Shown here piece by piece: positions 61,421-64,000 of a DNA stretch of 64,000 nucleotides (position 1 is the stretch's first letter; every line of letters begins with the position of its first letter). The position numbers were made by a program, and so were the translations under genes. Source of the stretch: Haladaptatus halobius. Lineage in GTDB: Archaea; Halobacteriota; Halobacteria; Halobacteriales; Haladaptataceae. The stretch spans positions 744,001 through 808,000 of the forward strand of contig NZ_CP085335.1 in the NCBI RefSeq assembly GCF_020618475.1. Direction: 5' to 3'. A model generated the notes under the pieces. It saw nothing but the letters and a program-made list of their open reading frames with translations. It had not been told where the DNA came from and ran no database searches.

Positions 61421-61986
61421 AACAGCGCCTTTTCTTGTTCGCTGTAGATGTGGTAGAGCGCGGACAGGACGAAAAGCGCGAGGAAGAACCACGTCCAGAA
61501 CTCGAAATCGAGTATCTCCACCGAGAAGAGGCTGAGCTTCGCCGCGAAGAGGACGACGAGTTCGAGTGCGCCGAGACCGAGGTAGTACGCCGCCCACGAC
61601 ACGTCGTGTTGCGGGACGACCTCCATGTACACTTCGACCTCTCGCACTCGGTCTTCGAGCGTAAGCTCTTTCGACCGTTGGTCGTACGCCACGATACCGA
61701 GATCGTCCAGTTTCGGGAGATGCGTCTGGTGGAGCGAGACGTAGACGCTCTTTCTGACGTTCCGCGGCGGCGGCGATTCGCTCGTCTCTAGCGTGGCGAT
61801 GTGCTCCGAGAGATCGTCGACCGACAGCGAGCCTTCCGATTCCCGGAGGTATCGAAGCGTCTCACGTCGTCTGTCGTTCCGTAGGACGTTGTGAATCTCG
61901 CTCTCGTCGAGTTCTCGTCTGTCCTCCGGTTGAGTGAGTTTCATGATGGAGACATCGATGTTGATTCGACAGGGTTCGTTACTCAT
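61417..61986 (-). CDS. DUF7344-type HTH regulator with membrane tail
   Basis: Predicted protein of 189 aa. Residues 20-120 are the winged helix (LRNDRRRETLRYLRESEGSL, RKSVYVSLHQTHLPKLDDLG, IVAYDQRSKELTLED). Two membrane helices follow (about 130-150 and 158-180: YLGLGALELVVLFAAKLSLF, FWTWFFLALFVLSALYHIYS). It is probably a membrane-tethered transcription regulator. The start is taken at ATG 61986. A TATA-like TATTAAG at 62006-62012 supports a leaderless start there. Confidence 0.86.
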   Translation of the reverse strand: MSNEPCRINIDVSIMKLTQPEDRRELDESEIHNVLRNDRRRETLRYLRESEGSLSVDDLSEHIATLETSESPPPRNVRKSVYVSLHQTHLPKLDDLGIVAYDQRSKELTLEDRVREVEVYMEVVPQHDVSWAAYYLGLGALELVVLFAAKLSLFSVEILDFEFWTWFFLALFVLSALYHIYSEQEKALF

Positions 61987-62147
61987 ACACATCATAACCG
62001 ACGGGTATTAAGTTTGCCATTATTTCAGGACGCCAACTCGGGAATGATTTGTCGGAGAGGGTGAATCGTAGTGAACCGAGTACAGGTCAGTTCGCTTCAG
62101 CGTTCTCGGCGGGAGTTTCTTTATTGTTGGTCTCCTACAGGAACACC

Positions 62148-62714
62148 ATGCCCGACTGGCTGGTTCTGGGCCTGTGGTTGTCGGTGGCGGTGGCGGTGGT
62201 CATCACCGGGATATTTCTCGTCGGTGCGCGCCTGTTTCCTACTCGCCGAGCGACCAACGCCACCTACGTGTTCGGCGAGGGGAAACGCCGAACCGAGATC
62301 CGCCAGTATCTCCGCGCCATCGGCGAAGATTTCGCGGAAGACCACTTCGTCGCAGGCCAGCACGTCGCGTTCTACCTCCCGAAACGGGACGTCGCAATCA
62401 CCTTCGACGCTCGGGCGTTCTTCCGCATCGAGAAATCAGAGACGTACGCCGTCCTCGTCGAACACGAGATGCCCGGCTACCACCTCGGCGACCGCCTCCC
62501 GTTCGAAACGCCAATACTGGACGACGAGCAGGAAGTCGATACCACGCGGGCCGCGTTCGCAGTTCTCGGAGTGCCGACCAACGCGACGCTCTCGGAGATC
62601 AAATCGGCCTACCGCGAAAAGGTGAAAGACGTGCATCCCGACCACGGCGGCACGCGGGAAGAGTTCCAGCGCGTCCGCGAAGCATACACGACCGCGAAGC
62701 GACGCGCTAGCTGA
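62148..62714 (+). CDS. Membrane-anchored J-domain protein
   Basis: Predicted protein of 188 aa. One N-terminal helix (about 5-27: VLGLWLSVAVAVVITGIFLV), a soluble domain, then a C-terminal J domain (about 133-188: AAFAVLGVPTNATLSEIKSA, YREKVKDVHPDHGGTREEF) with the intact HPD motif that stimulates Hsp70 ATPase. It is likely a membrane-located DnaK co-chaperone. The frame overlaps the convergent regulator by 8 bp. Confidence 0.9.
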   Translation: MPDWLVLGLWLSVAVAVVITGIFLVGARLFPTRRATNATYVFGEGKRRTEIRQYLRAIGEDFAEDHFVAGQHVAFYLPKRDVAITFDARAFFRIEKSETYAVLVEHEMPGYHLGDRLPFETPILDDEQEVDTTRAAFAVLGVPTNATLSEIKSAYREKVKDVHPDHGGTREEFQRVREAYTTAKRRAS

Positions 62715-63489
62715 CGTTCGCCACTTCGTACGCGACGCCCGCATCGCGGAGGGCGTCCGTCACCCTCCCTACGCTGTCGGCGGTCGCAACGATGACCACG
62801 TCGAGCCCGCGCTCCGCTCCCTCGGCGGCGACTTCGCCCGCCGCGAACGTCGTGTCCGGTTCGACGTTCGCGGCGCGAAGGGCGACGACGGCTTCGACGC
62901 CGGTCGCCGCGAGCACGTCGCCTCGTTCGCACGCCGCCGCCAGCGCGTCGGAATCGACCGCTCGACTCCCGCCGGAGCGAACCGGCGGAATCTGGTACAC
63001 CGCCACCCGGCCTGGTTCGAGGTCGATGATGCCCTCGAACTCCGTGACGCCGACCTCCTCGCCCGCCTCCGCGTCGGTCGTGGCGATGCCGGTGGCCGGT
63101 CCCTCGTCGCTCGGTCGGGCGTGGAGCAGTCCACCCCGTAGCGAGAGCGTCACGGCCGACCCTTCCTCGACGTCGGTTATCGCTATCGCGGCGTCCTCGC
63201 CGACGTTCCCGAGGATGTCGTCGGTGACATGGTCGGCAAACCGGCGCACGTCAGTCGCCGACTGTAGGAGCCAATCGACCCCTTCTTTCGTCACGCTGTA
63301 GCGCGAGCGACCCTCCTTCTCAACGAGTTCGTCGTCGACGAGTCCCCGGATGTACTCGCTCACGGCCTGACTCGTGACGCCGACGGCATCCGCTATCTCG
63401 CCCTGGCTCACCGCCGGTTGGCGGTCCGCTATCTCGGAGAGGATGCGAAACCGGGTCGCGGCACGCTTGTCCTCCAGCACGTCGGCCAT
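62707..63489 (-). CDS. MarR/winged-helix regulator with large ligand domain
   Basis: Predicted protein of 260 aa. N-terminal winged helix (AATRFRILSEIADRQPAVSQ, GEIADAVGVTSQAVSEYIRG, LVDDELVEKEGRSRYSVTKE). The remaining 160 residues form an alpha/beta domain (AIAITDVEEGSAVTLSLRGG, LDVVIVATADSVGRVTDALRD) common in a haloarchaeal regulator family I recall only as a DUF. Leaderless from ATG 63489, with a TATA-like run at 63510-63518. Confidence 0.85.
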   Translation of the reverse strand: MADVLEDKRAATRFRILSEIADRQPAVSQGEIADAVGVTSQAVSEYIRGLVDDELVEKEGRSRYSVTKEGVDWLLQSATDVRRFADHVTDDILGNVGEDAAIAITDVEEGSAVTLSLRGGLLHARPSDEGPATGIATTDAEAGEEVGVTEFEGIIDLEPGRVAVYQIPPVRSGGSRAVDSDALAAACERGDVLAATGVEAVVALRAANVEPDTTFAAGEVAAEGAERGLDVVIVATADSVGRVTDALRDAGVAYEVANVS

Positions 63490-63509
63490 GTGCGAACAGT
63501 CGGGCGGAG

Positions 63510-63573
63510 CGATAAAAATACCAGCGGTGTTCCGCCGTCCTCCGGCAGTCCGGAAGAGCGTCAGGTCTATATT
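63510..63573. promoter_or_regulatory. Divergent leaderless promoters of the regulator and artA
   Basis: GATAAAAATA (63510-63519) is about 25 bp from the leftward ATG (63489). TCTATATTTT (63566-63575) is about 25 bp from the rightward GTG (63596). Both spacings fit leaderless transcripts, and the two boxes are 56 bp apart. Confidence 0.55.
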
Positions 63574-63595
63574 TTGGGACGACAACCCACGAACA

Positions 63596-64000
63596 GTGAC
63601 CGCAGCACTCCCTGAAATCCTCCCCGACGTACCCCTCACCGCCCTTCCCGACGTACTCGCGTGGCTGGTCGTCGCCGCGTTCGTCGCAACCGCGGTGCTC
63701 GAACGGTTCGACCGCCGAACGGCCCGAACCGTCGGAGCCGGGGCGTGGGTGCTGTTCGGCGCGTTCTGGGGCGTCCTCTTCCCACGGTTCGCGTTCGAGA
63801 TGAAGAGTTTCGTGGAAGGGGCGCTCAGCCTCGCGGCGGTGCCCCTCTGCGTCTACGCCGGGTACCAACTCTACGCAGGTCGAGACTCCCTGTTCGTGCT
63901 CTCCCGCGCCGTGGCGGCGATGGGCGTCATCTACCTCCCATTTACCGGCGTCGGCTTCCTCCGCGAGTGGCTGGTCGAGACGGTGAGTTACCAGACGAAC
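63596..64000 (+). CDS. artA: Archaeosortase A, N-terminal part (3' cut by window)
   Basis: The first 135 aa are present. Starts at GTG 63596 (VTAALPEILPDVPLTALPDV). Four membrane helices are visible, with VLAWLVVAAFVATAVLERFD, AWVLFGAFWGVLFPRFAFEM, SFVEGALSLAAVPLCVYAGY and LFVLSRAVAAMGVIYLPF, in the characteristic order of haloarchaeal ArtA. ArtA cleaves PGF-CTERM tails and links surface proteins to lipid. The catalytic Cys lies beyond the window. The promoter predicts a leaderless message. Confidence 0.9.
   Translation, partial: MTAALPEILPDVPLTALPDVLAWLVVAAFVATAVLERFDRRTARTVGAGAWVLFGAFWGVLFPRFAFEMKSFVEGALSLAAVPLCVYAGYQLYAGRDSLFVLSRAVAAMGVIYLPFTGVGFLREWLVETVSYQTN

Noticed and set aside
1-64000. 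CRISPR arrays, rRNA operons, intact insertion sequences
   Set aside because: I looked for regularly spaced repeats, rRNA core sequences and transposase motifs and saw none.

Overview
The window is chromosomal DNA of a halophilic archaeon of class Halobacteria. The GC content is high and the proteins are very acidic. Many genes are leaderless, with a TATA-like box about 25 bp before the first codon. The gene set is typical of haloarchaea: TFB, GatCA, Rpo11, L44e-S27e-aIF2alpha-Nop10, a CtaA-CtaB fusion, HTH_10 and DUF7344-type regulators, Tat-exported lipases and archaeosortase A. I cannot name the genus. No rRNA, tRNA, CRISPR array or intact insertion sequence was recognised.

Layout. 0-9.3 kb: the tail of a Thr-rich surface protein, a zinc-ribbon protein, a membrane protein, a wrecked arylsulfotransferase, an acyl-CoA synthetase, a broken DsbA/formate-nitrite-transporter fusion, a DsrE protein, an SDR enzyme and an HTH_10 regulator. 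9.3-11.7 kb: an AT-richer, gene-poor stretch around an MFS exporter that lacks a conventional start codon. 11.7-14.1 kb: SCP2 protein, acyl-CoA dehydrogenase, second SCP2 protein. 14.2-17.1 kb: an M48 peptidase remnant, a Tat-exported deacylase with a PKD domain, and an M42 aminopeptidase. 17.1-25.6 kb: a complete six-gene hydroxamate/citrate siderophore operon (dat-ddc-iucA-iucB-iucD-iucC) behind two DtxR-type iron boxes. Its gene order matches bacterial rhizobactin (rhbABCDEF) operons. 25.9-36.5 kb: a broken 5'-nucleotidase, a lipoprotein, gatCA, a TFB gene with a possible upstream ORF, a broken regulator/ABC transporter pair, a Nudix enzyme, two zinc-ribbon microproteins, an asparagine-synthetase-like protein and a PHP phosphoesterase. 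36.3-44.6 kb: a 53-residue membrane microprotein behind a palindrome, an 88-aa HTH protein, purL, a 47-aa membrane protein, hisF, TrmB, a DUF7344-type regulator, a UPF0104 membrane protein and rpo11. 44.8-52.3 kb: terminal oxidase subunits III and II and heme A assembly (coxC, coxB, ctaAB), with an ABC-2 exporter and a DUF420 protein. 52.7-56.7 kb: the B12-binding methylmalonyl-CoA mutase subunit with MeaB, an alpha/beta hydrolase, and a DUF35/thiolase pair. 56.8-64 kb: two tandem Tat-exported lipases, the ribosomal/initiation-factor operon, a PAC2 chaperone, regulators, a membrane J-domain protein and the start of artA.

Two themes stand out. First, broken genes are unusually dense. At least seven loci carry in-frame stops, homopolymer frameshifts, a 19-bp tandem duplication or truncation. 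They include both halves of a divergent regulator/ABC module. Raw reads must decide which lesions are real. Second, several strong perfect inverted repeats sit exactly at gene starts or ends: a 28-bp palindrome three bases before ddc, a 26-bp palindrome holding both stop codons of convergent genes, four consecutive hairpins before an SCP2 gene, and operator-like repeats before purL, a thiolase and the 53-aa microprotein. No wholly new multigene system is obvious. The best leads are the iron-controlled siderophore operon with its internal palindrome, the regulator altered by tandem duplication, the DsbA-FNT fusion, the upstream ORF before tfb, and the SCP2-associated stem-loops.
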